From assembly GCF_023273855.1 (NCBI RefSeq), contig NZ_CP096884.1, forward strand, positions 1,612,001 to 1,676,000: a DNA stretch of 64,000 nt, read 5' to 3'. Both the position numbers and the translations under genes were made by a program. The notes under the pieces were generated by a model. That model was not told the origin of the DNA. It was given only the letters and a program-made list of their open reading frames with translations, and made no database searches. Of the stretch, positions 34,850 to 44,266 are shown one piece after another. Positions within the stretch are counted from its first letter, which is position 1, and every line of letters starts with the position of its first letter. The stretch is from Seonamhaeicola sp. ML3 (GTDB taxonomy: Bacteria; Bacteroidota; Bacteroidia; Flavobacteriales; Flavobacteriaceae).

Positions 34850-34884
34850 AAAGCTCATACCATAAAGTATGAGCTTTTTTTTTG
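34850..34884 (+). terminator. Terminator of sdhCAB
   Basis: AAAGCTCATAC pairs with GTATGAGCTTT around a six-base loop, followed by a T run. Confidence 0.88.
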
Positions 34885-34932
34885 AAAATTGATTGATTAA
34901 AAATGTATATTTAATTTTTACTCCTCTTTTTG

Positions 34933-35847
34933 GTGCACATTAGTTCCTATATAAAATTTTTGATACCGGTTTTAGTCGGTATATTTTATGCTCGTGTGGG
35001 TTTTTCTCAAGAATGTTCGAAGCCTTCATTAGATGGAAATGTGCTTTTAAAACATGTTGAAACACTATCTTCAGATTTGTTTGAAGGTAGGTTTACTGGT
35101 TCTGAAGGAGGTATCAGGGCAAAAAAGTATATAATTAATCAGTTTTATAGTTTAGGTGTTAAGCCATTAAAGAAAGATTATGAACAACCTTTTGTTTTTA
35201 AGAAAGGGGAAAAGACCTATAAAGGCACTAATGTTATAGGTTATATAAAGGGAACATTAAGACCCCATAAGTTTGTTGTGATTAGCGCACATTATGACCA
35301 CATAGGTATACAGAAAGGAAAAATATATAATGGCGCTGACGATAATGCCTCTGGTGTTGCTGCTCTTTTTGGTTTTGCAGAGTATTTTCAAAAATCTCCA
35401 CCAAAACATTCCGTTATTTTGGTCGCTTTCGATGCCGAAGAATTAGGTATGGAGGGCTCTAAATATTTTATGGAAAACCTTTCAATTTCTAAAGATGCGA
35501 TAGTGGCTAATTTGAATATGGATATGATTAGTCGTAGCGATACCAATGAGTTGTATGTGGTAGGTACGAGTTTCAATGATTCTTTTAAGAGTATTGTTTC
35601 CGATTTCGCATCTGAAAGATTAAAACTTGTAAGGGGACACGATGGTTATGATAAAAAAGAGAATTGGGTATATGCATCAGATCATGCTAACTTTCATAAA
35701 AAAAGAATACCATTTTTGTATTTTGGAGTAGAAGACCATGAAGATTATCATGAGCATACCGATGATTTCGAAAATATCCATCCAGAATTTTATATCGAAG
35801 CGGTTAAAGCAATAATTTCTGTTTTCGAAACAATAGATAACTTCTAG
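34933..35847 (+). CDS. Secreted M28 family zinc peptidase
   Basis: A signal-peptide-bearing aminopeptidase-like enzyme of about 304 residues. No ATG precedes the signal peptide; GTG at 34933 (or TTG one codon earlier) must start translation, giving a hydrophobic stretch that ends before QECSKP. M28 zinc ligands appear in VISAHYDHIG (His, Asp), YNGADDNASGVAAL (Asp), AFDAEELGMEGS (Glu-Glu), NLNMDMISR (Asp) and DHEDYHEHTDDFE (His). It would act in the periplasm or outside on peptides. Its last four bases overlap the convergent outer-membrane protein gene. Confidence 0.85.
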   Translation: MHISSYIKFLIPVLVGIFYARVGFSQECSKPSLDGNVLLKHVETLSSDLFEGRFTGSEGGIRAKKYIINQFYSLGVKPLKKDYEQPFVFKKGEKTYKGTNVIGYIKGTLRPHKFVVISAHYDHIGIQKGKIYNGADDNASGVAALFGFAEYFQKSPPKHSVILVAFDAEELGMEGSKYFMENLSISKDAIVANLNMDMISRSDTNELYVVGTSFNDSFKSIVSDFASERLKLVRGHDGYDKKENWVYASDHANFHKKRIPFLYFGVEDHEDYHEHTDDFENIHPEFYIEAVKAIISVFETIDNF

Positions 35848-38800
35848 AAATAAGCTTTTAATTGAACAGACCCTGTGTGTATGGTCTGGCTACTCTCTGT
35901 TTTTCTACCAAAGTAGCTAAGGTTTAAGTCTAAAAATTTGGTCAGTTTTTTTTGAGCTAGTAGCGTCCAAGTAAAATTCTTTCCGGGTTGTAAGCCCTCT
36001 AACATTTGATAGGCAACTGGAGTATTTGCACTACCATTAAATGCATTGGAAAAAAAGTTGAATTCACCATTAATGGCGCTTTTAACATTTTTGGAAAAAA
36101 TAAAAGAAGCGCCGTACCGCTGTTGCTTTAAGAATTCAAATCCACCTATGGTATTTTCTTTTTGTGCAAATTCATAAAAAACATCAAAACTGGAATTATC
36201 ATTGAATAAGTAGGAGAGTTTAGGGTTGAAACGAGTTTCATTAAAATTATAGTTCCTGCTTGCAAAATTCTCACTTAAACTTTCGTTGTCTTCAAATACC
36301 GAAAGTAAGTTTATAAGCCAATTATCTGATAGTTTGTGGTTAAAATTAAACTGATGGCTTTTTAAACTGTTTTCAACAAAACCAACCGATAGTATATTTC
36401 TGGTCTTGTTTTCTAAATAGGTATAAGATGTGGTGTACTTTTGCTTCCCTCTATTAAAGAATAACACATTTCTTAAATTTAACTGTAGGCCCAATTGGTT
36501 TTCGGTGTTTACTTTAAAAGGGTTTAAGTCAAAGCTATTGGCATCTCTTCTAATTTTTCTATCTATTAAATAACTTGTTTGATTATAAAAATGCGACCAG
36601 AATTTCTTTCCTTTTTTTTCACTTGTAGACCATTGAGCTGGGTTTATGGTTAAGGTCTGGCTTAATCTATTCTGATGGGTTTTTATGAAAATACGATTGG
36701 GTAAAAGCACTCTTATATATGAGCCTTGATCTTGAAACTGTGCTATTTCAAACTCTTCTAATTCCTGTATCCCATTTTCGTTATAATCAATCCACGTGTA
36801 AGTGCCTTGTCCGGGTTCTACTTCCACATAAGTAAAGTCTTGTTGAGGTAAGGTGCCAGAGTTGGTCTCGAAGATGGTATTCCATTGAACAATGTTTTTA
36901 AACAACTTTTGGTTGAATTGTAACCTCGAGTTTATAGATTGTTCGTCATCTATACCTGCCTCTTCACTTTTAAGATTTCTGTAATTGGCATATAAAGACA
37001 GGTTAGTTTTTTTATTTCTGATTAGCCTTGAATCCAAGTAAAAAGTGTTGGAGGTATTGACTTTCTCCAGCCGATTGTTTCTAATACTATCGTTTACTCT
37101 ATTCTTATAACCAATTTTGGTAAAGATTTTAGTGCTATCTCCAATACCTAAGAATAATTCGTAAGATTTAAATTTCTGGCTTAACGGTGTTAAGGTATTG
37201 GTTGAAAGTTCTCTTTGTTCGTTGTCCTCAATAGTTAATTTAGTTCCTGCCCAGCTATTTTTCATACCATAAGTTACTGTACTGTTTGATCGCAAGAACG
37301 AAGATTCGTTTATGCTAGAACTCGCATTAAGGAAACTAGAGTACGAATTGATTCTAAACTTATTCAAATTTAAATCAATGTAGGTAATATGTCTATTTCC
37401 ATTGAAACCTTCTGAATAGTTTAGATATTCGAACTGATAGTTGACTATCCCTTTTTCAGGATGAAAAAAGCGTAGTCCAGAATTTATTAAGGTTTGGTCG
37501 CCAATATTAGCGTTCGATACAGTGCCATTAGGCGATAGCAAATTCCAATCTCTTGCAAATTCGGCATTGTACAAACGTTCAATGGTTCTAAAATTATCCT
37601 GTATATGGTCTGCATTTGTGAAAAAGGTTAAAGACCAAAGACTGTCTTTTTTTATCAGGTTTTGTTCTATGTTTAACCGCCCAGCGAAACCATTATTATC
37701 TTCATCATCTATACTTGAAAACAGGTTTAAATCATTCTTACTACCTGTCAATTCAAAACTAATACTAGTGTTTTCGTGGGGTTGATAGTTCCCGTTCACA
37801 ACAGCTATTTGAAGTTTGGTAGGCGCTACCAATTGAGTGATAGGGGCATAGTTTCCTTGGTTAACCCCTACATACTCGTAAATGTTGTTAATGGCATTAG
37901 AGCTACTCAGAATATAGTCTCCTTGATTTTGGCCAACTTGGGTAAACGTAACTCGAAATAACTCATCATTTGGGTCGTTTGAAAATACAAACGCTTCAAC
38001 ACCGCCAATAACTTCCTTTTTATATAAGATTCGGTTTTCATTTAATGCCTCCTGAACTTCGGAAGGAGCAACCATTAAACTTTTATCATCTCCAGCGGTA
38101 GATAATATTTGAACTTGGTCATCCGAAAGGTTTTGTTGCAGAGGTTGGTTTTTAGCATCGCTTTCAGAATATACAGAAACTCCAACCTTTAGTTTTTCGC
38201 TATTCAAATTACCACCACCATAAGCAACAAAACGGGAATAATTGCGCTCACTAAATTGATAATCTACTGTAATACGCATCTCTGAAGTAATAGGATAGGT
38301 AGAATTGAAAATTATTTCGCCAGCGTTATAGTCGATAATATAATCTTGGTCTTCACCACGTTTTACCGGTACACCATTAACATAAACCGTTTCACTGCCA
38401 GATACAATAAGTACAAACAACTCGCCATTTTGTCCTTGTAACTTATAAGGGCCTTGGTTACCTTCTTGAGCGGTAAATTGACTTCGCGTGAATTGGCCAC
38501 GTACAATGGCACCAGCAGCGAAAAGGGTTGTTTGAGAATCTTCATTGCCTAAATTCGCATTAACAGATAACCCTTGTACACGTTTAGAGAATTTTGCAAA
38601 ATAGGAGTTGTTATTCTGAAGGTCAATATCACCAGCTCTTATATTCCAAGAGTCGCTAAAGAGCTCAATAAAAACCTGGTCAAATTCATCCAAACGTTGG
38701 CTATATCCGCTTTCTTGCAAGGGTATATTGGCGTCTTGGATAGAAGCTCTCAGCGAAACTTTGTCATTCAGTTTTCCGGTAATCTGCAAATCTAATTCAC

Positions 38801-39266
38801 TGTTTAAAACAGAGTTCTGATTATTTCCAATGGTAACACCACGAGAAATACTTCCAGTAGTAGTTAAACCATCAAAAGGGGTAAAGGTATTGTTGGTGTT
38901 GGGTTGAGATAGTTTGTATAGTGTTTTAAGATTACTGTTGTTAGACACAATAATAGATTCATCTAATTGCTTGTAAGTTTTGGTTAGGAAGTCTGGAAAT
39001 TTTAAATAATTTATGATAATAGAATCTGTTTCAATGCGTTTTTTAAAAGTTAAAATGGCTTTTGGGAAATCTACTAGGTAATATGATGAATCTATAAAAG
39101 AGAGGTCTTTTCTTCTTACTGAAAAAGAATGCGGATTTATACTAACGCTATCAATTTTAATGGTGTCCTTTACAGCTACTTTTACTTTCTTATAGTTGGT
39201 GTTTTGTTCTTGCCCAAAACCGCAGCAGACAACAAAAAAAAGAATAGATGGTAAAAGATATTTCAT
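35844..39266 (-). CDS. Large outer-membrane beta-barrel protein, unknown function
   Basis: A 1140-residue exported protein (signal peptide about 1-18, cut before QEQN). The middle (about 285-345) contains ELFVLIVSGSETVYVNGVPV and DYIIDYNAGEIIFNST, a beta-motif that also occurs in the gliding/secretion protein SprA. From about residue 480 it is a long series of amphipathic, aromatic strands ending in GSVQLKAYF with a C-terminal Phe, so an outer-membrane barrel is predicted. It is less than half the length of SprA and so not SprA itself. There is no plug-domain or TonB-box signature. Confidence 0.65.
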   Translation of the reverse strand: MKYLLPSILFFVVCCGFGQEQNTNYKKVKVAVKDTIKIDSVSINPHSFSVRRKDLSFIDSSYYLVDFPKAILTFKKRIETDSIIINYLKFPDFLTKTYKQLDESIIVSNNSNLKTLYKLSQPNTNNTFTPFDGLTTTGSISRGVTIGNNQNSVLNSELDLQITGKLNDKVSLRASIQDANIPLQESGYSQRLDEFDQVFIELFSDSWNIRAGDIDLQNNNSYFAKFSKRVQGLSVNANLGNEDSQTTLFAAGAIVRGQFTRSQFTAQEGNQGPYKLQGQNGELFVLIVSGSETVYVNGVPVKRGEDQDYIIDYNAGEIIFNSTYPITSEMRITVDYQFSERNYSRFVAYGGGNLNSEKLKVGVSVYSESDAKNQPLQQNLSDDQVQILSTAGDDKSLMVAPSEVQEALNENRILYKKEVIGGVEAFVFSNDPNDELFRVTFTQVGQNQGDYILSSSNAINNIYEYVGVNQGNYAPITQLVAPTKLQIAVVNGNYQPHENTSISFELTGSKNDLNLFSSIDDEDNNGFAGRLNIEQNLIKKDSLWSLTFFTNADHIQDNFRTIERLYNAEFARDWNLLSPNGTVSNANIGDQTLINSGLRFFHPEKGIVNYQFEYLNYSEGFNGNRHITYIDLNLNKFRINSYSSFLNASSSINESSFLRSNSTVTYGMKNSWAGTKLTIEDNEQRELSTNTLTPLSQKFKSYELFLGIGDSTKIFTKIGYKNRVNDSIRNNRLEKVNTSNTFYLDSRLIRNKKTNLSLYANYRNLKSEEAGIDDEQSINSRLQFNQKLFKNIVQWNTIFETNSGTLPQQDFTYVEVEPGQGTYTWIDYNENGIQELEEFEIAQFQDQGSYIRVLLPNRIFIKTHQNRLSQTLTINPAQWSTSEKKGKKFWSHFYNQTSYLIDRKIRRDANSFDLNPFKVNTENQLGLQLNLRNVLFFNRGKQKYTTSYTYLENKTRNILSVGFVENSLKSHQFNFNHKLSDNWLINLLSVFEDNESLSENFASRNYNFNETRFNPKLSYLFNDNSSFDVFYEFAQKENTIGGFEFLKQQRYGASFIFSKNVKSAINGEFNFFSNAFNGSANTPVAYQMLEGLQPGKNFTWTLLAQKKLTKFLDLNLSYFGRKTESSQTIHTGSVQLKAYF

Positions 39267-39420
39267 TTAAGTATTTAAACTGTAATAAGTCTAAAATAGT
39301 ATGTTGATAGTTTTCTGTATAAATGCCCGTTAAAGCTATAGTGTAAAAGTAATGTATTATTTATTTTAGCTGAAATGATCAAAACCATTTAATAAAAGAG
39401 TTTTGGTCTAGCTGAACTAT

Positions 39421-39445
39421 CACACTGAGCATAGTCGAAGTGTTG
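39421..39445. repeat. CACACTGAGC...GTCGAAGTGTT repeat
   Basis: CACACTGAGCATAGTCGAAG followed by TGTTG resembles the ACACTGAGC-GTAGTCGAAGTGT class of flavobacterial intergenic repeats. It occupies the gap of 270 bases upstream of xth, with no gene or clear promoter seen there. Confidence 0.5.
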
Positions 39446-39483
39446 TTTCAGCTTCTCAACAATATTAATAAATAACTTAATGA

Positions 39484-39530
39484 GATCCTGAAATACCTGC
39501 CTACAATCAGGTAGGAATTCAGAATGACAA
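39484..39530. repeat. ATCCTGAAA...GAATGACA repeat with internal hairpin
   Basis: GATCCTGAAATACCTGCCTA, then CAATCAGGTAGGAATTCAGA, then ATGACAA. CCTGCCTA and TAGG(T)...CAGG form an internal hairpin. It ends six bases before the xth start, so it occupies the place of the ribosome-binding leader. Confidence 0.6.
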
Positions 39531-39536
39531 ACGAAA

Positions 39537-40301
39537 ATGAAAATTATATCATACAACGTAAACGGTATTAGGGCAGCAGTAAATAAGGGTTTTTTAGATT
39601 GGTTAAAAGCGGCGAATCCAGATGTTATTTGCCTTCAGGAAATAAAGGCTTTAAAAGAACAATTGGATTTAAGCCTATTTGAAGAGGTTGGTTATAATTA
39701 CCACTACTGGTTTAGTGCGCAGAAAAAGGGATATAGTGGCGTTGCTATTTTAAGTAAAACAGAGCCTAACCACATAGAATACGGTACAGGCATTGAATCT
39801 ATGGATTTCGAAGGGCGTAATTTACGTATAGATTTCGATAATGTTTCAATTATGAGTTTGTATTTACCTTCTGGCATAAATATTGCAAGGTTGGAACATA
39901 AGTTGGAATACATGGCCATGTTTCAAGATTATATAAACAACCTTAAAAAATCTTTTCCCAATCTAATCATTTGTGGCGATTATAATATTTGTCACGAGGA
40001 GATAGATATCCATAATCCCAAAGGACTCAAAAATGTTTCAGGATTTTTACCCGTAGAGCGCGAGTGGATAGGTGCTTTTATTGATAGTGGATTTATCGAT
40101 TCTTTCCGATTTATAAATCCAGAAAAACAGCAATATAGTTGGTGGAGTTACAGAGCTAACGCAAGAGCCAATAATAAAGGCTGGCGTTTAGATTATGCCA
40201 TGGTAGCAGAACCATTACAAGAAAATATTAAAAGAGCCGTTATACTTCAAGATGCGGTGCATAGTGATCACTGCCCAATACTCGTAGAAATAGATAAATA
40301 A
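39537..40301 (+). CDS. xth: Exodeoxyribonuclease III
   Basis: A 254-residue EEP-fold enzyme acting as AP endonuclease and 3'-5' exonuclease in base-excision repair. Motifs are SYNVNGIRAAVNKGF, VICLQEIKALKEQ, LPSG, ICGDYNICHEEIDIHNPKG, WWSYRANARANNKGWRLDY and the catalytic SDHCPI. No signal peptide. It is a distant structural relative of the two EEP phosphoesterases at the left end but belongs to the DNA-repair branch. The next gene follows 31 bases later. Confidence 0.95.
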   Translation: MKIISYNVNGIRAAVNKGFLDWLKAANPDVICLQEIKALKEQLDLSLFEEVGYNYHYWFSAQKKGYSGVAILSKTEPNHIEYGTGIESMDFEGRNLRIDFDNVSIMSLYLPSGINIARLEHKLEYMAMFQDYINNLKKSFPNLIICGDYNICHEEIDIHNPKGLKNVSGFLPVEREWIGAFIDSGFIDSFRFINPEKQQYSWWSYRANARANNKGWRLDYAMVAEPLQENIKRAVILQDAVHSDHCPILVEIDK

Positions 40302-40332
40302 TTAAATACATTAAAACCCAAAACCTAACCTA

Positions 40333-41292
40333 ATGATTAAAAGAATTTCAGTACTCGTATTAACGCTTACAGTTTTAGCATCGTGTGTTTCCCCAAAGGT
40401 TTATAAAGAACTAGAGGCGAAATACAATAATTTGAAGAATGAAAATAGAAAGCTAGCCGATGAAAATGAAATGCTTCTTAATGCAAAAAATGCTGCTGCT
40501 AATGAATTAAAGCAAATCAAAGCAGCTTACGAAGAGGCGTTGGCAAACCGTGATAAGTTACAGGCCGATTATAACGCTACTAAATCTAACTACGATGCTC
40601 TAAAGGCGTCTTACGAAGCTTTGGAGAAAAACAGCTCAGCGGCTATTACTAAGAATTCTCAGAAGAACAGAGAGCTTCTTGCTCAGTTAGAAGCTAAAGA
40701 ACAAGCATTGGCGACCGAAAATGCACGTTTAGCAAAACTTAAAAAAGAATTAGAAGACCGTTCTAACAGGGTAGCAGAATTAGAAAAAGTAATTGCAGAT
40801 AAAGATGCTGCAATGAGCGCTCTAAAAGATGCTATTTCAAGGGCATTAACCGATTTTGAAGGTAAAGGCTTAACTGTAGAACAACGTAATGGTAAAGTAT
40901 ATGTTTCAATGGAAAACAAATTGCTTTTCAGTTCTGGAAGTTGGGCTGTAAATGCTGATGGTCGCAGAGCAGTTCAACAGCTTGGTAGTGTTTTAGGAGA
41001 CAACCCAGATATCGCCGTTTTAATTGAGGGACATACAGATAACGTGCCTTACAAAGGTAGTGGTCAATTAAGTGGAAACTGGGATTTGTCAACCAAACGG
41101 GCAACGGCTATTGTAAACATCCTAAGGGAAAACGAGGCAATCAATCCGGAGAATTTAACGGCTGCCGGACGAGGTGAATATGCTCCAGTTGCAACCAACG
41201 ATACAACTGAAGGTAAAGCAAAAAACAGACGCATAGAAGTTATTTTAACACCAAAGTTAGACGAGCTTTCTAGGTTGTTGAATGATAATTAG
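40333..41292 (+). CDS. OmpA-family lipoprotein with coiled coil
   Basis: A 319-residue lipoprotein (LASC, about Cys18). Residues about 25-175 form a long Glu/Lys/Ala-rich coiled coil (repeated YEALxxN and ELExR patterns). Residues about 190-310 are an OmpA/MotB peptidoglycan-binding domain: LLFSSGSWAVNADGRRA, VLIEGHTDNVPYKGSG, LSTKRATAIVNIL and AAGRGEYAPVATNDTTEGKAKNRRIEVIL. It would tether the outer membrane to peptidoglycan. Transcription probably ends at the hairpin beyond the repeat that follows. Confidence 0.9.
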   Translation: MIKRISVLVLTLTVLASCVSPKVYKELEAKYNNLKNENRKLADENEMLLNAKNAAANELKQIKAAYEEALANRDKLQADYNATKSNYDALKASYEALEKNSSAAITKNSQKNRELLAQLEAKEQALATENARLAKLKKELEDRSNRVAELEKVIADKDAAMSALKDAISRALTDFEGKGLTVEQRNGKVYVSMENKLLFSSGSWAVNADGRRAVQQLGSVLGDNPDIAVLIEGHTDNVPYKGSGQLSGNWDLSTKRATAIVNILRENEAINPENLTAAGRGEYAPVATNDTTEGKAKNRRIEVILTPKLDELSRLLNDN

Positions 41293-41295
41293 TAT

Positions 41296-41371
41296 GGCGT
41301 TACCACAGGGGTCGGGCTTTCGGCAGTCGCTCTCTTCGAGGAGCTTCAACAAATGCCTCAATCCCTAACGC
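41296..41371. repeat. GCGTTA...TAACGC intergenic repeat element
   Basis: A 76-base element bounded by GCGTTA and TAACGC, with internal GGGTCGGGCTTTCGGC and CAATCCC. I recognise this GGGTCGGGCTTTC/CAATCCCTAACG pattern as a recurrent non-coding element in flavobacteria. It is richer in G+C than its flanks. Together with the next two entries it fills the 325-base gap after the OmpA gene; I see no gene there. Confidence 0.7.
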
Positions 41372-41375
41372 ATTA

Positions 41376-41412
41376 AAAACCTTTCAGGAGTTAATAAATC
41401 CTGAAAGGTTTT
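41376..41412 (+). terminator. Terminator hairpin after the OmpA gene
   Basis: AAAACCTTTCAGGA pairs perfectly with TCCTGAAAGGTTTT (14 pairs) around a nine-base loop, with AATTTT after it. Confidence 0.8.
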
Positions 41413-41428
41413 AATTTTAAATCAGAAT

Positions 41429-41541
41429 GTTACTTCGAGTGATTCCGAAGTATGAGGAATAGTATCGAGAAGTACTTCTCCTTAAGTATTCTCAAGAGTT
41501 CTCGATACAAAATTCTTTAATAGAATTTCACTCGAACTGAC
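41429..41541. repeat. Nested inverted repeat, about 113 bases
   Basis: Outer arms GTTACTTCGAGTGA and TCACTCGAACTGAC match at 12 of 14 positions; inner arms GTATCGAGAA (41462) and TTCTCGATAC (41499) match perfectly; the centre contains the palindrome GAAGTACTTC. The nested architecture could fold into one long structure or be a MITE-like element. It has no coding capacity. Confidence 0.7.
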
Positions 41542-41617
41542 GATAGGATATTTTTTATATTTACCATTCTAAAAAATCTAAGAAGTCTAATTGTCTAAGT
41601 TAGTCTAACAATCTAAT

Positions 41618-42655
41618 ATGAAATACACCAAAATACCCAACACAAATATAAAAGTTAGTAAAATATGCCTTGGCTCTATGACCTGGGGAAACCAAAATAC
41701 CGAAGCCGAAGGGCATGCTCAAATCGATTACGCGATAGATCAAGGCGTTAATTTTATAGATACAGCAGAACTTTATCCAGTTCCTGCCTCACCTGAAACT
41801 CAAGGCGCTACAAGTCGAATTATTGGAACGTGGCTCAAAAAATCAGCTAATAGAGATAAGGTCGTTATTGCCAGTAAAATTGCGGGGCCAGGCGATTACA
41901 CGGCTCATATTCGAAAAACAGGCTTTAGTAGGGATGCTATTTATCAGGCCGTTGATGCAGAGTTACAAAGACTGCAAACAGATTATATTGATCTTTATCA
42001 ATTACACTGGCCAGAAAGACAAACCAACACATTTGGAGTAAGAGATTATAAACATAATCCCAGTGATGCATGGAAAGATAATTTCAACGAGGTGTTAAGT
42101 ACTTTGCAAGATATTATCAAAATGGGCAAAGTTCGTAACATAGGTCTTTCTAACGAGAAAGCTTGGGGCGCTATGCGCTATCTAGAAGAAAGTAAGCACA
42201 ACAATTTACCAAGGCCGGTAACCATACAAAATCCGTATTCACTTTTATGCAGAACTTTCGAGGGTGATTTAGCTGAGGTATCACTGAGAGAGAATCTAGG
42301 TTTACTAGCCTATTCTCCCATGGCTTTTGGAGTTTTGTCTGGAAAATATATAAAGGGAAGCGCAGCCGATAATGCCCGCCTAAAACTGTTCCCAAGGTTT
42401 GCTCGTTACAGTGGCGAGCAAAGTACAGAGGCAGCAAAACGTTATTTAGATATTGCCAATAACAACGGATTAACCCTTGCGCAGATGTCCTTAGCTTTTG
42501 TAAATCAACTCCCTTTTGTTACGAGTAACATTATAGGCGCTACCAACTTAGAACAGTTAAAAGAAAATATAGATAGTGTTAATATAGAATTAAGCACTGA
42601 AGTTTTAGATGCTATAAATGCAGTGCATGCAGCGATTCCTAATCCGGCGCCTTAA
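41618..42655 (+). CDS. Aldo/keto reductase (Tas-like)
   Basis: A 345-residue NADPH-dependent aldo/keto reductase. The N-terminal KICLGSMTWGNQNTEAEGH and the catalytic Asp/Tyr segment FIDTAELYPVPA, with Lys in VVIASKIAGPGDYT and His in DLYQLHWPERQTNTFG, match the Tas/YajO-type group. The cofactor part includes SPMAFGVLSGKY and SNIIGATNLEQLKENI. The GYRPGD-like loop is unusual only in detail. It forms its own unit between the repeat cluster and a terminator; the physiological substrate is unknown. Confidence 0.9.
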   Translation: MKYTKIPNTNIKVSKICLGSMTWGNQNTEAEGHAQIDYAIDQGVNFIDTAELYPVPASPETQGATSRIIGTWLKKSANRDKVVIASKIAGPGDYTAHIRKTGFSRDAIYQAVDAELQRLQTDYIDLYQLHWPERQTNTFGVRDYKHNPSDAWKDNFNEVLSTLQDIIKMGKVRNIGLSNEKAWGAMRYLEESKHNNLPRPVTIQNPYSLLCRTFEGDLAEVSLRENLGLLAYSPMAFGVLSGKYIKGSAADNARLKLFPRFARYSGEQSTEAAKRYLDIANNNGLTLAQMSLAFVNQLPFVTSNIIGATNLEQLKENIDSVNIELSTEVLDAINAVHAAIPNPAP

Positions 42656-42683
42656 AATTTAAATACGCCTATTTTAACCAATA

Positions 42684-42718
42684 AAAAAGCCTTACTAAAT
42701 TAATTAGTAAGGCTTTTT
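42684..42718. terminator. Bidirectional terminator between the reductase and RNase G genes
   Basis: AAAAAGCCTTACTAA pairs with TTAGTAAGGCTTTTT around a five-base loop, with A and T tracts on each side for the two convergent genes. Confidence 0.9.
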
Positions 42719-42721
42719 AAG

Positions 42722-44266
42722 TTATTTAATTTGATTACCATCTTTGTCAAAAAAGTGGTACTCTAAATATGTGTAAGCATCTCTTGGTAAAATTTTCACC
42801 CATTTTTTATGTTCAAAAAACCATTTTGAACGTATAGATGGAAAACCTTTGGTTAAAAAGGCTGCTATAAAAGGATGTGTGTTTAAAGTCAATTTTTTAT
42901 AGTCTTTTTTCAATAGTCTTTCAAGGTCTTGCGTAATCTTTTGCACCAAACTTATTGGAGCTTCTACCTCAGAACCATTAATACCGTTGGGGTTTTCCTC
43001 GCGGGTTTTAATATTCATTTCTGGGCGTACACGCTGTCTTGTTATTTGTATCAAACCAAATTTACTTGGCGGTAAAATTTTATGCTTAGCTCTATCATCT
43101 TTCATTTCATCACGAAGATGGTTAAAGAGCTTTTGCCTATTTTCGGCTTTGGTCATGTCAATAAAGTCTACAACAATAATGCCTCCCATATCACGTAATC
43201 GTAATTGGCGCGCCATTTCTGTAGCAGCTATTAAATTTACTTCTAAAGCAGTTTCCTCTTGGTTGTTGGCTTTATTGGAACGGTTTCCGCTGTTTACATC
43301 AATAACATGTAATGCTTCGGTGTGCTCAATTACTAAATAAGCACCTTTGGCCATAGAAACGGTTCTTCCAAAAGAGGTTTTAATTTGTCTTTCAATACCA
43401 AATTTTTCAAAAATTGGAACTTTAGACTGATACAATTTAACTATTGATTCTTTCTTTGGTGCAATTTCTTGCAGATAATCTTTTACTTGGTAATAAAGCT
43501 CTTCATCGTTTACTGTTATTCCAGTAAAGGTGTCGTTGAATATATCTCGTAAAATAGACGAGGCTTTATTCATTTCTCCTAACACTTTACTGGGGTGATG
43601 GGCTTTATGTAACTTTTTACACATTGCTGTCCAACGACTAAGCAAATTCTGTAAATCTTTATCTAGTTCGGCTACTTTTTTGCCTTTAGCTACGGTACGT
43701 ACAATAACGCCAAACCCTTGTGGTGTAATACTTTTTACAAGTCGTTTTAAGCGGTCTTTTTCTTCACGGTCTTCTATTTTTTGAGAAATAGAAATACGAC
43801 TGGAAAAAGGCACTAAAACAATATATCTACCGGCAATAGAAAGCTCTGAGCTTATTCTAGGACCTTTTGTAGATATGGGTTCTTTTACTATTTGTACTAA
43901 TACCGATTGATTAGATTTTAATGCGTCGACAATCTTGCCGTCTTTATCAATATCTTTTTCAAATGGGAAATTTTTTAAAGAAAAATCTTTTAGTTTACCT
44001 GTGCTTACACGTTTTGTGAATTTTAAAAGGGAAGGCAATTTTGGACCTAAATCATGATAGTGCAAAAATGCATCTTTTTCATAGCCTACATTAACAAATG
44101 CGGCATTTAAACCCGGAACTGTTTTTCTTATTTTGGCTATAAACACATCACCAACAGAAAAATTGTTCTCGTCTTCATCCTTTTGTAACTCAATTAGTTT
44201 TCCATCTTTTAGTAAGGCAAAATCAACAGCATCGGAACTAGATCGAATAATCAATTCTTTATCCAT
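42722..44266 (-). CDS. rng: Ribonuclease E/G family protein (RNase G-like)
   Basis: A 514-residue Rne/Rng endoribonuclease. An S1 RNA-binding domain (about 37-125, IGDVFIAKIRKTVPGLNAAFVNVGYEKDAFLHYHDL) is followed by the catalytic core with RISSELSIAGRYIVLVP, the metal-binding Asp segments HVIDVNSGN and GGIIVVDFIDM, and QITRQRVRP. The long disordered degradosome tail of RNase E is absent. A 140-base leader with several hairpins precedes the gene, consistent with autoregulation through its own mRNA. Confidence 0.93.
   Translation of the reverse strand: MDKELIIRSSSDAVDFALLKDGKLIELQKDEDENNFSVGDVFIAKIRKTVPGLNAAFVNVGYEKDAFLHYHDLGPKLPSLLKFTKRVSTGKLKDFSLKNFPFEKDIDKDGKIVDALKSNQSVLVQIVKEPISTKGPRISSELSIAGRYIVLVPFSSRISISQKIEDREEKDRLKRLVKSITPQGFGVIVRTVAKGKKVAELDKDLQNLLSRWTAMCKKLHKAHHPSKVLGEMNKASSILRDIFNDTFTGITVNDEELYYQVKDYLQEIAPKKESIVKLYQSKVPIFEKFGIERQIKTSFGRTVSMAKGAYLVIEHTEALHVIDVNSGNRSNKANNQEETALEVNLIAATEMARQLRLRDMGGIIVVDFIDMTKAENRQKLFNHLRDEMKDDRAKHKILPPSKFGLIQITRQRVRPEMNIKTREENPNGINGSEVEAPISLVQKITQDLERLLKKDYKKLTLNTHPFIAAFLTKGFPSIRSKWFFEHKKWVKILPRDAYTYLEYHFFDKDGNQIK

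Noticed and set aside
35844-39266. 1140-residue outer-membrane protein considered as SprA
   Set aside because: It is less than half the length of SprA and shares only one internal motif.
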